A stretch of 64,000 nt of DNA, taken from Pseudomonas sp. FeN3W. GTDB taxonomy: Bacteria > Pseudomonadota > Gammaproteobacteria > Pseudomonadales > Pseudomonadaceae. A program made the position numbers and the translations under genes. The stretch's first letter is position 1. Each line of letters starts with the position of its first letter. The DNA lies in NCBI GenBank assembly GCA_030263805.2, contig CP136010.1, positions 4,603,001 to 4,667,000 on the forward strand, read 5' to 3'. Positions 16,161 to 23,936 of the stretch are shown here, in pieces. Under the pieces are notes generated by a model. That model made no database searches. It saw only the letters and a list, made by a program, of their open reading frames with translations, and had not been told where the DNA came from.

Positions 16161-18729
16161 GCAGCATGCAGTGAATGGCCTGACGCAAAGCTATTGCGAC
16201 GGTCTGGCGTTGAACGACACCGAGGACCCGGCCAGATACCGGCAGACGGCCGAGCAGGGTGATCTGCTCGCGCTGCATGACGAACTGTCTGCCGAGACCA
16301 GCGCGCAGCGCAGCCCGTCGCGTCGTTTGCTCGACTCGGTGGTCGCGCGACTGCGGCTGGGCTGGGGCGATCTGGTCGACCGCGCCGGCGTGATCGCCGA
16401 GGATCACCAGGGGCGCGCCTATGTGCAGTCGACCCCGCCGATCGTGCGCACGCGCATGGTGCCGGAGCCCTGGCATACCAATATCCTGCGCCGTGGCTGG
16501 CGCCGGATGCTGGGTCGCACGCCGCCGCGGCGTCACTTCGAGCCCAGTCCGCAGCCGCTCGACGAAGCGCGCTGGCGCCGCGTCGCAGCCCTGCGCCGCG
16601 CGGCGCTGCTGGTGCTGATGCTCGGGCAGACCGCCTTCGCCACCTGGCAGATGAAGGCGGTGCTGCCTTACCAGGGCTGGTTCCTGGTCGACATGCAGGA
16701 GGTGTTCGTCCAGCCGCTGTCCGAATCGGCCCGGCAGATCCTTCCCTATGTGGTGCAGACCAGCATCCTGCTGCTCTTCGCACTGCTGTTCTGCTGGGTC
16801 TCGGTGGGCTTCTGGACCGCGCTGATGGGCTTCTTCCAGCTGCTGCGTGGCAAGGATCGCTACAGCATCTCGGCCAGCAGCCCCGGTACCGAACCGATAC
16901 CGGCCGAGGCGCGTACGGCGCTGGTGATGCCGATCGCCAACGAGGACGTGCCGCGCGTATTCGCCGGCCTGCGTGCGACCTACGAGTCGCTCAAGGCGAC
17001 CGGTGAACTCGAGCATTTCGACATCTTCGTGCTCAGCGACAGTAACGACCCGGACACCTGCGTTGCCGAGCAGAAGGCCTGGGTCGAGCTGTGCCGTGCG
17101 GTGGATGGCTTCGGCCACATCTTCTATCGCCGCCGCCGGCGCCGGGTGAAGCGCAAGAGCGGCAACATCGACGATTTCTGCCGTCGCTGGGGCAGCAGCT
17201 ACCGCTACATGGTGGTGCTGGATGCCGACAGCGTGATGAGCGGCGAATGCCTGACCAGCCTGGTGCGACTGATGGAGGCCAACCCCAACGCCGGCATCAT
17301 CCAGACCGCGCCCAAGGCGTCGGGCATGGATACGCTTTATGCGCGGCTGCAGCAGTTCGCCACGCGCGTCTACGGTCCGCTGTTCACCGCCGGGCTCAAC
17401 TTCTGGCAGCTGGGTGAATCGCATTACTGGGGCCACAACGCGATCATTCGCGTGAAGCCGTTCATCGAGCACTGTGCCTTGGCGCCGTTGCCTGGCACCG
17501 GTTCGTTCGCCGGGGCGATCCTCTCCCACGACTTCGTCGAAGCCGCGCTGATGCGCCGTGCCGGCTGGGGCGTGTGGATCGCCTACGACCTGCCGGGCAG
17601 TTACGAGGAGCTGCCGCCCAACCTGCTCGACGAACTCAAGCGCGATCGTCGCTGGTGTCACGGCAACCTGATGAACTTCCGCCTGTTCATGGTGCGCGGT
17701 GTGCACACGGTGCATCGCCTGGTGTTCCTCACCGGGGTGATGTCCTACCTGTCGGCGCCGCTGTGGTTTCTCTTCCTGCTGCTGTCCACCGGCCTGCTGG
17801 CGATCCATACGCTGATGGAGCCGGAGTACTTCCTGCAGCCCAATCAGCTCTACCCGCTGTGGCCGCGCTGGCATCCGCAGGAAGCCATCGCGCTGTTCTC
17901 GGCGACCATGACGCTATTGTTCCTGCCCAAGCTGCTCAGTGTGCTGCTGGTCTGCATCCAGGGCGCCCAGGCCTATGGCGGGCGGCTGCGGGTGGTGCTG
18001 TCGATGCTGATCGAAACGCTGTTCTCGGTGCTGCTGGCACCGGTGCGCATGCTCTTTCACAGCGTATTCGTCACCGCGGCGTTCCTCGGCTGGTCGGTGC
18101 AGTGGAAATCGCCGCAGCGCGGCGATGACGCCACCCCCTGGGGCGAGGCGCTGCGCCGGCATGGCTCGCAGATCGTCATCGGTGTGCTCTGGACGGCCCT
18201 GGTCGCCTGGCTGGATGCAGCCTTTCTCTGGTGGCTGGCGCCGATCGTGGTGTCGCTGATCCTCTCGGCGCCGGTATCGGTGATCACCAGCCGTACCGGA
18301 CTGGGCCTGGCTGCGCGGCGCGGCAAGCTGTTCCTGATTCCTGAGGAATACGCCCCACCGACCGAGCTGGCCAATACCGACCTGTATCAGCAACAGAACC
18401 AGGCCGTTGCCTTGCGCCATGGCTTCCTCGTGGCAGTGGTCGATCCCCTGTACAACGCGCTCGCCTGTGCCATGGCGCGCGCCCGGCATGCCAAGGTGGT
18501 CGCCGGCGCCGAGCGTTTGCGCGAGCAACGCCTCGCCCAAGTGCTGACGGTCGGCCCTGACGGCGCGGATGCCGAGGCGGCGCGCTGGCGCCTGCTGAAC
18601 GATCCGGACGGCATGGCGCTGTTGCACCGTCACGTCTGGGAAGATCCGGCCGGGGCCGTCTGGCTGGCGCGCTATCGGGAACAGTATCCCCACGGCGTGG
18701 CACGCCCGGACCTCGCCAGCGAGGCTTGA
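16153..18729 (+). CDS. opgH: Glucans biosynthesis glucosyltransferase H
   Basis: 858 residues. The start (MNEQHAVNGLTQSYCDG) lies inside the end of opgG. After a cytoplasmic N-terminal region and two helices (about 155-240) comes a GT2 glycosyltransferase domain with VVLDADSVMSGE (DxD-type), FWQLGESHYWGHNAIIR, and LSHDFVEAALMRRAGW (ED-type), followed by RRWCHGNLMNF, equivalent to the Q/RxxRW motif. Five or six helices follow. It polymerises beta-1,2-glucan from UDP-glucose at the inner membrane. A bidirectional hairpin ends the operon. Confidence 0.94.
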   Translation: MNEQHAVNGLTQSYCDGLALNDTEDPARYRQTAEQGDLLALHDELSAETSAQRSPSRRLLDSVVARLRLGWGDLVDRAGVIAEDHQGRAYVQSTPPIVRTRMVPEPWHTNILRRGWRRMLGRTPPRRHFEPSPQPLDEARWRRVAALRRAALLVLMLGQTAFATWQMKAVLPYQGWFLVDMQEVFVQPLSESARQILPYVVQTSILLLFALLFCWVSVGFWTALMGFFQLLRGKDRYSISASSPGTEPIPAEARTALVMPIANEDVPRVFAGLRATYESLKATGELEHFDIFVLSDSNDPDTCVAEQKAWVELCRAVDGFGHIFYRRRRRRVKRKSGNIDDFCRRWGSSYRYMVVLDADSVMSGECLTSLVRLMEANPNAGIIQTAPKASGMDTLYARLQQFATRVYGPLFTAGLNFWQLGESHYWGHNAIIRVKPFIEHCALAPLPGTGSFAGAILSHDFVEAALMRRAGWGVWIAYDLPGSYEELPPNLLDELKRDRRWCHGNLMNFRLFMVRGVHTVHRLVFLTGVMSYLSAPLWFLFLLLSTGLLAIHTLMEPEYFLQPNQLYPLWPRWHPQEAIALFSATMTLLFLPKLLSVLLVCIQGAQAYGGRLRVVLSMLIETLFSVLLAPVRMLFHSVFVTAAFLGWSVQWKSPQRGDDATPWGEALRRHGSQIVIGVLWTALVAWLDAAFLWWLAPIVVSLILSAPVSVITSRTGLGLAARRGKLFLIPEEYAPPTELANTDLYQQQNQAVALRHGFLVAVVDPLYNALACAMARARHAKVVAGAERLREQRLAQVLTVGPDGADAEAARWRLLNDPDGMALLHRHVWEDPAGAVWLARYREQYPHGVARPDLASEA

Positions 18730-18738
18730 TACGCGCGG

Positions 18739-18770
18739 CTTTCTGGCGGCCCGCTTGGGGCGCCAGAAAG
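18739..18770. terminator. Bidirectional hairpin terminator between opgH and FKBP genes
   Basis: CTTTCTGGCG (18739-18748) pairs perfectly with CGCCAGAAAG (18761-18770) around a 12-base loop. It fills the 46-base gap between two convergent genes. The T-rich and A-rich arm ends give a weak tract in both directions. Confidence 0.65.
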
Positions 18771-18775
18771 GCTAA

Positions 18776-19117
18776 TCAGTCGTCGCGCGTAAGTACTTCC
18801 AGCAGCTCGATCTCGAAATGCAGATCCGAATTGGGCGGGATATGCGCGCCGACCTGGCGCTCGCCATAACCCAGATGAGCCGGCACGAACAGTCTGCGCT
18901 TGCCGCCGACCCGCATGCCCATCAGCCCGATGTCCCAACCCTTGATGACCCGACCGGTGCCGATCACGCACTGGAAGGGTTTGCCACGCGTGTAGGAGCT
19001 GTCGAACTCCGTGCCGTCGCTCAGCGTGCCGCGGTACTGGGTAGTGATCAGCGCGCCCTTGACCACCGCTTTGCCGTCGCCGAGCTGAATGTCTTCGACC
19101 AGCAATTCATCGTTCAT
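18776..19117 (-). CDS. FKBP-type peptidyl-prolyl cis-trans isomerase
   Basis: 113 residues, a single FKBP domain with no signal peptide. Landmarks are GALITTQYRGTLSDGTEFDSSY, the FQCVIGTGRVIKGWDIGLMGMRVGGKRRL core and AHLGYGERQVGAHIPPNSDLHFEIELL, matching the FKBP active-site pocket (Y, D, F, V-I, W, Y). It catalyses proline isomerisation in the cytoplasm. It ends at the hairpin shared with opgH. It is divergent from pirin across an AT-rich 227-base interval. Confidence 0.93.
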   Translation of the reverse strand: MNDELLVEDIQLGDGKAVVKGALITTQYRGTLSDGTEFDSSYTRGKPFQCVIGTGRVIKGWDIGLMGMRVGGKRRLFVPAHLGYGERQVGAHIPPNSDLHFEIELLEVLTRDD

Positions 19118-19228
19118 TCATGCGCTTCCTGAAAGCTGAAAGAGGGAGCGCTTTGTGGCAGGTAAATGCGCTGTGGGCAAGAGACTGGCTGCTACGCCGG
19201 TTCACCGAAGCCCGTTCATCCGTATAAG

Positions 19229-19245
19229 TATCGATTTAATCGATA
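19229..19245. promoter_or_regulatory. Palindromic operator candidate upstream of pirin (LysR-type pattern)
   Basis: TATCGATTTAATCGATA is palindromic apart from the central bases, with ATCGAT arms separated by three bases and an internal T-N11-A, the LysR-type pattern. A second looser copy (ATTGAT-N8-ATCGAT, 19272-19291) lies 27 bases downstream. Local AT content is far above the surroundings. No LysR gene is adjacent, so the regulator is probably encoded elsewhere. Confidence 0.5.
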
Positions 19246-19344
19246 GCTATTGGCTGAAAATTGCAAACATTATTGATCTGATTGAATCGATCATCTCTCT
19301 CATTGGCCGGGGTCGCCCCGGTGACCCGATTTGCGGAGAGCGAG

Positions 19345-20043
19345 ATGATCGAACTACGTCCATATGCCCGGCTTGGTCATGCGCAACACGGCTGGCTGAA
19401 CGCGCGCCACCACTTTTCCTTCGCTGGTTATCACGACGTCGAGCGCATGCGCTGGGGCCGTCTGCGCGTATGGAACGACGACAGCATCGCGCCGCAGTCG
19501 GGCTTCGAGCCGCATTCGCACCGGGACATGGAGATCATCACTTACGTCCGCCAGGGTGCCATTACCCACGAAGACAGCCTCGGCAACCGCGGCCGTACCG
19601 TCGCTGGCGATGTGCAGGTGATGAGCGCCGGCACCGGGATCGTGCACAGCGAGTACAACCTGGAGGATGTGGAAACGCGCATTTTCCAGATATGGATTCA
19701 TCCGCAGCAGACCGGACTGCCGCCGGCCTGGGGCACTCGCCAGTTCCCCACTGGCGAGCGCGCCGGCGCTTTCGTCACGCTCGCCAGTGGCCTGCCCGGC
19801 GACGACGAGGCGCTGCCGATTCGTGCTGAAGCCAGGCTGGCAGCGGCTACGCTTGCAGCAGGGCAGAACGCCGACTACGAAATTGCCGCCGGGCACCGGG
19901 TGTATCTGGTGCCAGCCAGTGGCCAGATCGAGGTCAACGGACTCATGGTCGCCGCCGGCGATGGCGTGGCCGTGCGCGACGAAACACGGCTGAGCATCAG
20001 GGCCGTGGCAGACAGCGAAGTCATCCTGGTCGAGTCGCTCTGA
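19345..20043 (+). CDS. Pirin family protein (bicupin)
   Basis: 232 residues from MIELRPYARLGHAQHGWLNARHHFSF. The N-terminal cupin contains GFEPHSHRDMEIITYVRQGAITHEDSLGN and SAGTGIVHSEYN, giving the His-His-His-Glu metal site of pirins. The C-terminal cupin is weaker. Bacterial pirins such as YhaK bind iron, and some have quercetinase activity. An upstream in-frame extension of 21 codons is not conserved-looking. It is 83 bases before wrbA; in related bacteria pirin and quinone reductase genes often share a LysR-controlled operon, and the palindrome upstream fits that. Confidence 0.9.
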   Translation: MIELRPYARLGHAQHGWLNARHHFSFAGYHDVERMRWGRLRVWNDDSIAPQSGFEPHSHRDMEIITYVRQGAITHEDSLGNRGRTVAGDVQVMSAGTGIVHSEYNLEDVETRIFQIWIHPQQTGLPPAWGTRQFPTGERAGAFVTLASGLPGDDEALPIRAEARLAAATLAAGQNADYEIAAGHRVYLVPASGQIEVNGLMVAAGDGVAVRDETRLSIRAVADSEVILVESL

Positions 20044-20126
20044 CACCCATCGTCGGAACGACCCGCCTGGCGCGTTATCACATCCAGAACGTTATTCAGA
20101 CTCACCCACCGAAAGAGGAAAGCAAG

Positions 20127-20726
20127 ATGGCGAAGATTCTCGTGCTCTACCACTCCATGTACGGCCACATCGAAACGATGGCCAATGCCGTCGCCGAAGG
20201 CGCGCGCCGCGTGCCGGGTGTCGAGGTGACGATCAAGCGCGTGCCGGAAACCATGCCGGAAGACGCCTTCCGCAACGCCGGCGGCAAGGTCGATCAGCCC
20301 GCCGACATCGCCGATCCGAACGAGCTGCCGAACTACGATGGCATCATCTTTGGCACACCGACCCGCTTCGGCAACATGTCCGGGCAGATGCGCAACTTCC
20401 TCGACCGCACCGGTGGCCTGTGGGCCAAGGGCGCGCTGTACGGCAAGGTCGCCAGCGTGTTCGCCTCGACCGGCACCGGCGGTGGGCAGGAGATGACCAT
20501 CACCTCGACCTGGACCACCCTGGCGCACCACGGCATGGTCATCGTGCCCACCGGTTATGGCATCAGCGAGTTCTTCGACATCTCCGAAACCAACGGTGGC
20601 ACGCCCTATGGCGCCACGACCATCGCCGGTGGCGACGGCTCGCGTCAGCCTTCGCAGAAGGAGCTGACCATCGCGCGCTACCAGGGCGAGCACGTGGCGA
20701 AGATCACCAGCAAGCTCAAGGGCTGA
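20127..20726 (+). CDS. wrbA: NAD(P)H:quinone oxidoreductase WrbA (flavodoxin-like)
   Basis: 199 residues, full length. The N-terminus ILVLYHSMYGHIETMANAVAEGA is the FMN phosphate-binding loop of WrbA. TRFGNMSGQMRNFLDRTGGLW and the G-T-G-G-GQE loop complete the flavin site. The enzyme carries out two-electron reduction of quinones, avoiding semiquinone radicals. A good ribosome binding site (AAAGAGGAAAGC) precedes it. It probably shares a transcript with pirin, both being quinone/oxidative-stress associated. Confidence 0.95.
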   Translation: MAKILVLYHSMYGHIETMANAVAEGARRVPGVEVTIKRVPETMPEDAFRNAGGKVDQPADIADPNELPNYDGIIFGTPTRFGNMSGQMRNFLDRTGGLWAKGALYGKVASVFASTGTGGGQEMTITSTWTTLAHHGMVIVPTGYGISEFFDISETNGGTPYGATTIAGGDGSRQPSQKELTIARYQGEHVAKITSKLKG

Positions 20727-20741
20727 CGAACGACGCAGTCG

Positions 20742-21242
20742 CTACGCTGGGACCTGCCCAGGTCCCAGCAACAGGCCATACATCAGTTCGTCGACGAAGC
20801 CCTCGTCGCTGCTGCGCTTGTAGGCGTCGCGCTGCGTGCCTTCGTGGACGAAACCGAAGCGCTCGTAAAAGGCGATCGCCCGCGGGTTGTCCGCCTCCAC
20901 CGTCAATTCCACACGACGAATGCCGCTGGCGGCCAGCCTGTCGAGGGCTTCCCGCATCATCCGTCGCGCCAGGCCGCTACCCTGGACCTCGGGCGCGACG
21001 GCCAGGGTGCCGAGGTAGGCGACATGGGCGGCGCGGCCCAGATGGCGCTGCACCTTGTAAAAGCCCTGCACCACGCCATCGTCTTCGAAGACATAGAAGC
21101 CGGCGCTCTCGAACAACGGCTCGAAGACCTTGCCGAAGTGCTCGCGCGGCATGGGATCGAAGCCCAGGTAGGGCACCACGTCCGGGTGCATGTAGATATC
21201 GTAGACCCGCTGCTGATCGGCGGGCGTGGCAAGGCGGCGCAT
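20742..21242 (-). CDS. GNAT family N-acetyltransferase
   Basis: 166 residues. The fold shows LGTLAVAPEVQGSGLARRMMREALDRLAASGIRRVELTVEADNPRAIAFYERFGFVHEGTQRDA, covering the acetyl-CoA motif A (Q/RxxGxG/A as VQGSGLARR) and motif B. The pattern is closest to RimJ/RimL or YhhY-like acetyltransferases. The substrate is unknown. The gene stands alone, convergent with wrbA. Confidence 0.88.
   Translation of the reverse strand: MRRLATPADQQRVYDIYMHPDVVPYLGFDPMPREHFGKVFEPLFESAGFYVFEDDGVVQGFYKVQRHLGRAAHVAYLGTLAVAPEVQGSGLARRMMREALDRLAASGIRRVELTVEADNPRAIAFYERFGFVHEGTQRDAYKRSSDEGFVDELMYGLLLGPGQVPA
20746..20769. terminator. Perfect hairpin overlapping the end of the acetyltransferase gene, wrbA terminator
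   Basis: GCTGGGACCTG (20746-20756) and CAGGTCCCAGC (20759-20769) form an 11-bp perfect stem with a two-base gap, 20 bases after the wrbA stop. It lies inside the last codons of the convergent gene, so the two genes share one structure. Confidence 0.55.
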
Positions 21243-21374
21243 GAGGTTCTCCGGTCGGGGGGGGCCCCAGCATAGCCGGGTTGTGGAAGAACCTGCGCTG
21301 CATCAGTCAGCGCGCGGCGATTGCGGTGATAATGGTCGCCGCTCATCTCCCTCCTCAGCCAAGGACATCGCCCC

Positions 21375-21914
21375 GTGGTGCTATTCGAGATCGTTCCGCT
21401 CAGCCCCGAAACCTATCGCCAGCAGACCCGGCGCAGCACGCTGATCGTCGCGGCGACCTTCGCCGTCCTCGCCATGGGCTTGTCGACCCTGGCCGTGGCG
21501 CTGTTCGGTGAGCCCGGTGGCGACAACTTGCGGCTGAACATCGGTGGCGTGGTGGCCGGATTGGCGCTGACGATCGGAGTCGTCAGGTGGCTGTACTGGC
21601 AGCAGCCGTGGATGGCAGCGGCGGTGTACGGCTGGCAGCTCAAGCGCAGCCTGATGCGCGTGACCAACATGATGCACCAGGTCAAGGCAGGCGTAAGTGC
21701 GGGCGATCCGGATGCGATGAAGCTGCTGCGCTTCTATCACTTGGGGTTGACGCAGATGCATCGGCTCGATGGCAACTCCAGCGGCCTCAGCGATTCGGTT
21801 GCCGAGATTGACCGTCACCGCGAGGCGATGGAGGCGCGGAACATGGATACCGACCAGCCACGCCTAGAGTCGGGTTGGCTGGAGCGAGTCGGACAGATCG
21901 AGGCGAAGCGCTGA
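21375..21914 (+). CDS. DUF3087 family membrane protein, function unknown
   Basis: 179 residues from a GTG start. Two hydrophobic segments (about 24-46 and 57-75) anchor it, and the remaining 100 residues are a helical cytoplasmic part (WQLKRSLMRVTNMMHQVKAGVSAGDPDAMKLLRFYHLGLTQMHRLDGNSS). The overall pattern fits the conserved pseudomonad family DUF3087, which has no known role. It is convergent with the cytochrome gene that ends the cop cluster and does not appear to belong to it. Confidence 0.75.
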   Translation: MVLFEIVPLSPETYRQQTRRSTLIVAATFAVLAMGLSTLAVALFGEPGGDNLRLNIGGVVAGLALTIGVVRWLYWQQPWMAAAVYGWQLKRSLMRVTNMMHQVKAGVSAGDPDAMKLLRFYHLGLTQMHRLDGNSSGLSDSVAEIDRHREAMEARNMDTDQPRLESGWLERVGQIEAKR

Positions 21915-21952
21915 GGCGCGCGGTCTGAAGGCGAATTGTCCCGTGCTGCGCA

Positions 21953-22630
21953 TCAATGCACGTGGCGGCTACCGTCCGGGTGGTGGTGTACATCGACTTC
22001 CGGTGCTGCTTCTGATTGCGCCGGCGCATGGCCGTCTTGGGCACCTTGATGATGGTCTGCGCCTGCCGGCTGCTGATCGGCGGCAGGAGCGTGCATGTCC
22101 GATTCACCGCCACCGTGCAGGTGGCCGTCACTAGAGTCCACCAGCGTCTGGTATTCCAGCGGGGTGAGTGAGGGCAGTTGTTCGACGAAGGCGACCAGCG
22201 ACCAGATGTAGCGGTCCTCCATGAACTTGCCCCACGCCGGCATGCCGGTGGACTTGAGTCCATGCTTGATGACCCAGAAAGTCGCGGCCGGGTCGTTGTC
22301 GCGGTCCTCGGCAAGCGTTGGGGGCGCGGGGTAGAGGCCCTGGCTCAGTTCGGTCGGCTCGACGCCGGGCGCCAGGTGGCAACCGACGCACATGGCCGCG
22401 TAGTTGCCCGCCCCGGAACGAATCTGCTCCGCAGACCCCAGCGTCGGCACTTCGAGGTCGCGGGCGCGCACGGCCACGGCGCGTTCACGGGTGGTCTCCA
22501 GCACGGCGTGCAGTGGCGCGCTGTGCGGGGCGTCCGCGCCGACATCGATGATGCCGGAATACACCACCAGCGCGCCGCCGATTGCGACCAGCAGGGTGCT
22601 CAGTGCCAGTGTCGCCAGGACAGTCTTCAT
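21953..22630 (-). CDS. Periplasmic cytochrome c with His-rich C-terminal tail (cop cluster)
   Basis: 225 residues. An N-terminal hydrophobic segment (about 5-27) is a signal or anchor. The heme c site CVGCH is near residue 81, and the probable axial Met lies in TGMPAWGKFM. The last 50 or so residues form a low-complexity tail rich in His, Gln, Pro and Ala ending HHHPDGSRHVH, likely a copper-binding extension. It is 10 bases after copB and the last gene of the copA-copB unit. A role in electron transfer during copper detoxification is inferred from context. Confidence 0.85.
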   Translation of the reverse strand: MKTVLATLALSTLLVAIGGALVVYSGIIDVGADAPHSAPLHAVLETTRERAVAVRARDLEVPTLGSAEQIRSGAGNYAAMCVGCHLAPGVEPTELSQGLYPAPPTLAEDRDNDPAATFWVIKHGLKSTGMPAWGKFMEDRYIWSLVAFVEQLPSLTPLEYQTLVDSSDGHLHGGGESDMHAPAADQQPAGADHHQGAQDGHAPAQSEAAPEVDVHHHPDGSRHVH

Positions 22631-22640
22631 ACGTGGGGCC

Positions 22641-23615
22641 TCAGAACCAGAAGCGAATACCGGCTACCAGCTTCGCCTCGCTGACGTCTTCGTCATCGGC
22701 ACGCAGCAGGTCAGCGGTATTGCCGTAGGCACGGCCCCAGCTGACGCCGACATAAGGCGCGAACTGACGACTTATCTCGTAACGCAGGCGCAGACCGACA
22801 CTGGCGTCGCTGAGGCCGGAGCCGACGCCGCGCGCCTCGTCGTTGCGCCCGTGCAGGTTCAGCTCCGCGGTGGGCTGCAGTACCCAGCGCTGGGTCAGCA
22901 GGATGTCGTATTCAGCCTCCAGGCGCAGCGCGCTCTGGCCGCCCTCGCCAAGGAAAGCCGTGGCTTCGGTTTCCAGACCGAACAGCGGCATGCCCTGCAC
23001 GCCAAAGGCGGCCCAGGTCTGTGGCGAGCCAGGCTTGAAGTCCTGGCGCACGCCTGCGACGGTTTCCCACCAGGGGCCGATGGCGCGGCTCCAGAGCAGC
23101 TGCAGTTCGGCCTCCTCGGTGTGGCCATTGGTGCGCTCACCCTCGGAGCGGAAGGCGAGGCGGTCGATATCGCCGCCATACCAGCCGGAAATGTTCCAGG
23201 CCAGCGTGCTGCCTTCATCGGCGTCCTGCCATTCCAGCTGATCGGCGAGGAACAGAAAATTGCTGCCGCCCTGGTGCATAGCATGAGGCGGCAGGTCGGG
23301 AAATGCCGCGGCGCGGTCAGCATCGCTGATCGTAGGAATTGGCGTGCGCGGCTCCTGTCCGGTGCCAACGCCGGTGACCGGTGGGTGAGCCATTGAACTG
23401 TGATCCATGCTGCTGTGATCGCGATGATCCATGCCGCCTTGGTTCATGGGCTCATGGTTCATCTGGCTGTGATCCATCTGCCCAGGATCCATCTGGCTGT
23501 GGTCCGCTGGCGCAGCGTGCCCGGCGTGTCCGGAATGATCCATGGCCTGCTGCGCCTGGCTCGCCGTCGCAGCCAGTGCGAGGGCGATGGCGACCGGCAG
23601 TGTCTTAATGATCAT
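22641..23615 (-). CDS. copB: Copper resistance outer-membrane protein CopB
   Basis: 324 residues. A signal peptide (to about residue 21, ASQAQ) is followed by a Met/His-rich segment (about 22-85) with repeated DHSQM, MDHS and MNQ units that can bind Cu(I). The C-terminal 230 residues are a predicted beta-barrel with CopB landmarks (LEWQDADEGSTLAWNISGWYGGDIDRL, EAELQLLWSRAIGPWWE, and the final AGIRFWF with terminal aromatic). It begins inside the end of the small Met/His-rich gene (11-base overlap) and is transcribed with copA. Confidence 0.93.
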   Translation of the reverse strand: MIIKTLPVAIALALAATASQAQQAMDHSGHAGHAAPADHSQMDPGQMDHSQMNHEPMNQGGMDHRDHSSMDHSSMAHPPVTGVGTGQEPRTPIPTISDADRAAAFPDLPPHAMHQGGSNFLFLADQLEWQDADEGSTLAWNISGWYGGDIDRLAFRSEGERTNGHTEEAELQLLWSRAIGPWWETVAGVRQDFKPGSPQTWAAFGVQGMPLFGLETEATAFLGEGGQSALRLEAEYDILLTQRWVLQPTAELNLHGRNDEARGVGSGLSDASVGLRLRYEISRQFAPYVGVSWGRAYGNTADLLRADDEDVSEAKLVAGIRFWF

Positions 23616-23925
23616 GCGGCTTGCCTTGTTCGGCGCCCTTTGGCAGGTCCTTCTGCATCTTTCCGTTGCCCATGCTGCCGTGGTCCATGTGGTCGGAACC
23701 CATGTGCTGGTCGTGCATGTCCTGCATCTTGTCGTGGTCCATGCCCTGCATCATGTCGCCCTGCTTTTGTCCGGGCTTGTGCTGGCTGGCCTGCGGCGCG
23801 GCCTGTTCGGCTGGCGCGTTGGCGGGATGATGACCATCGTGCTCACTCTGCGCGTAGACAGTGTTGAGGCCGAACGTCGCAGCCAGGCCGAAGGCGAGCA
23901 GGGCGGTGCGCTTGATTGTCTTCAT
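23605..23925 (-). CDS. Small exported Met/His-rich protein between copA and copB
   Basis: 106 residues starting MKTIKRTALLAFGLAATFGL. GGAGA lies seven bases before this ATG, which favours it over an upstream ATG that overlaps the copA stop. The signal peptide ends near VYAQ. The mature part has no fold signature but many copper-type motifs: DMMQGMDHDKMQDMHDQHM and HMDHGSMGNGKM. It probably acts as a periplasmic Cu(I) buffer or chaperone, an inference from composition and position. It overlaps copB by 11 bases. Confidence 0.8.
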   Translation of the reverse strand: MKTIKRTALLAFGLAATFGLNTVYAQSEHDGHHPANAPAEQAAPQASQHKPGQKQGDMMQGMDHDKMQDMHDQHMGSDHMDHGSMGNGKMQKDLPKGAEQGKPHDH

Positions 23926-23936
23926 GGTTTTCTCCG

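Noticed and set aside
16024..17874. 616-codon antisense open frame over opgG/opgH
   Set aside because: Same antisense composition, no start signal, sense strand encodes two recognised proteins.
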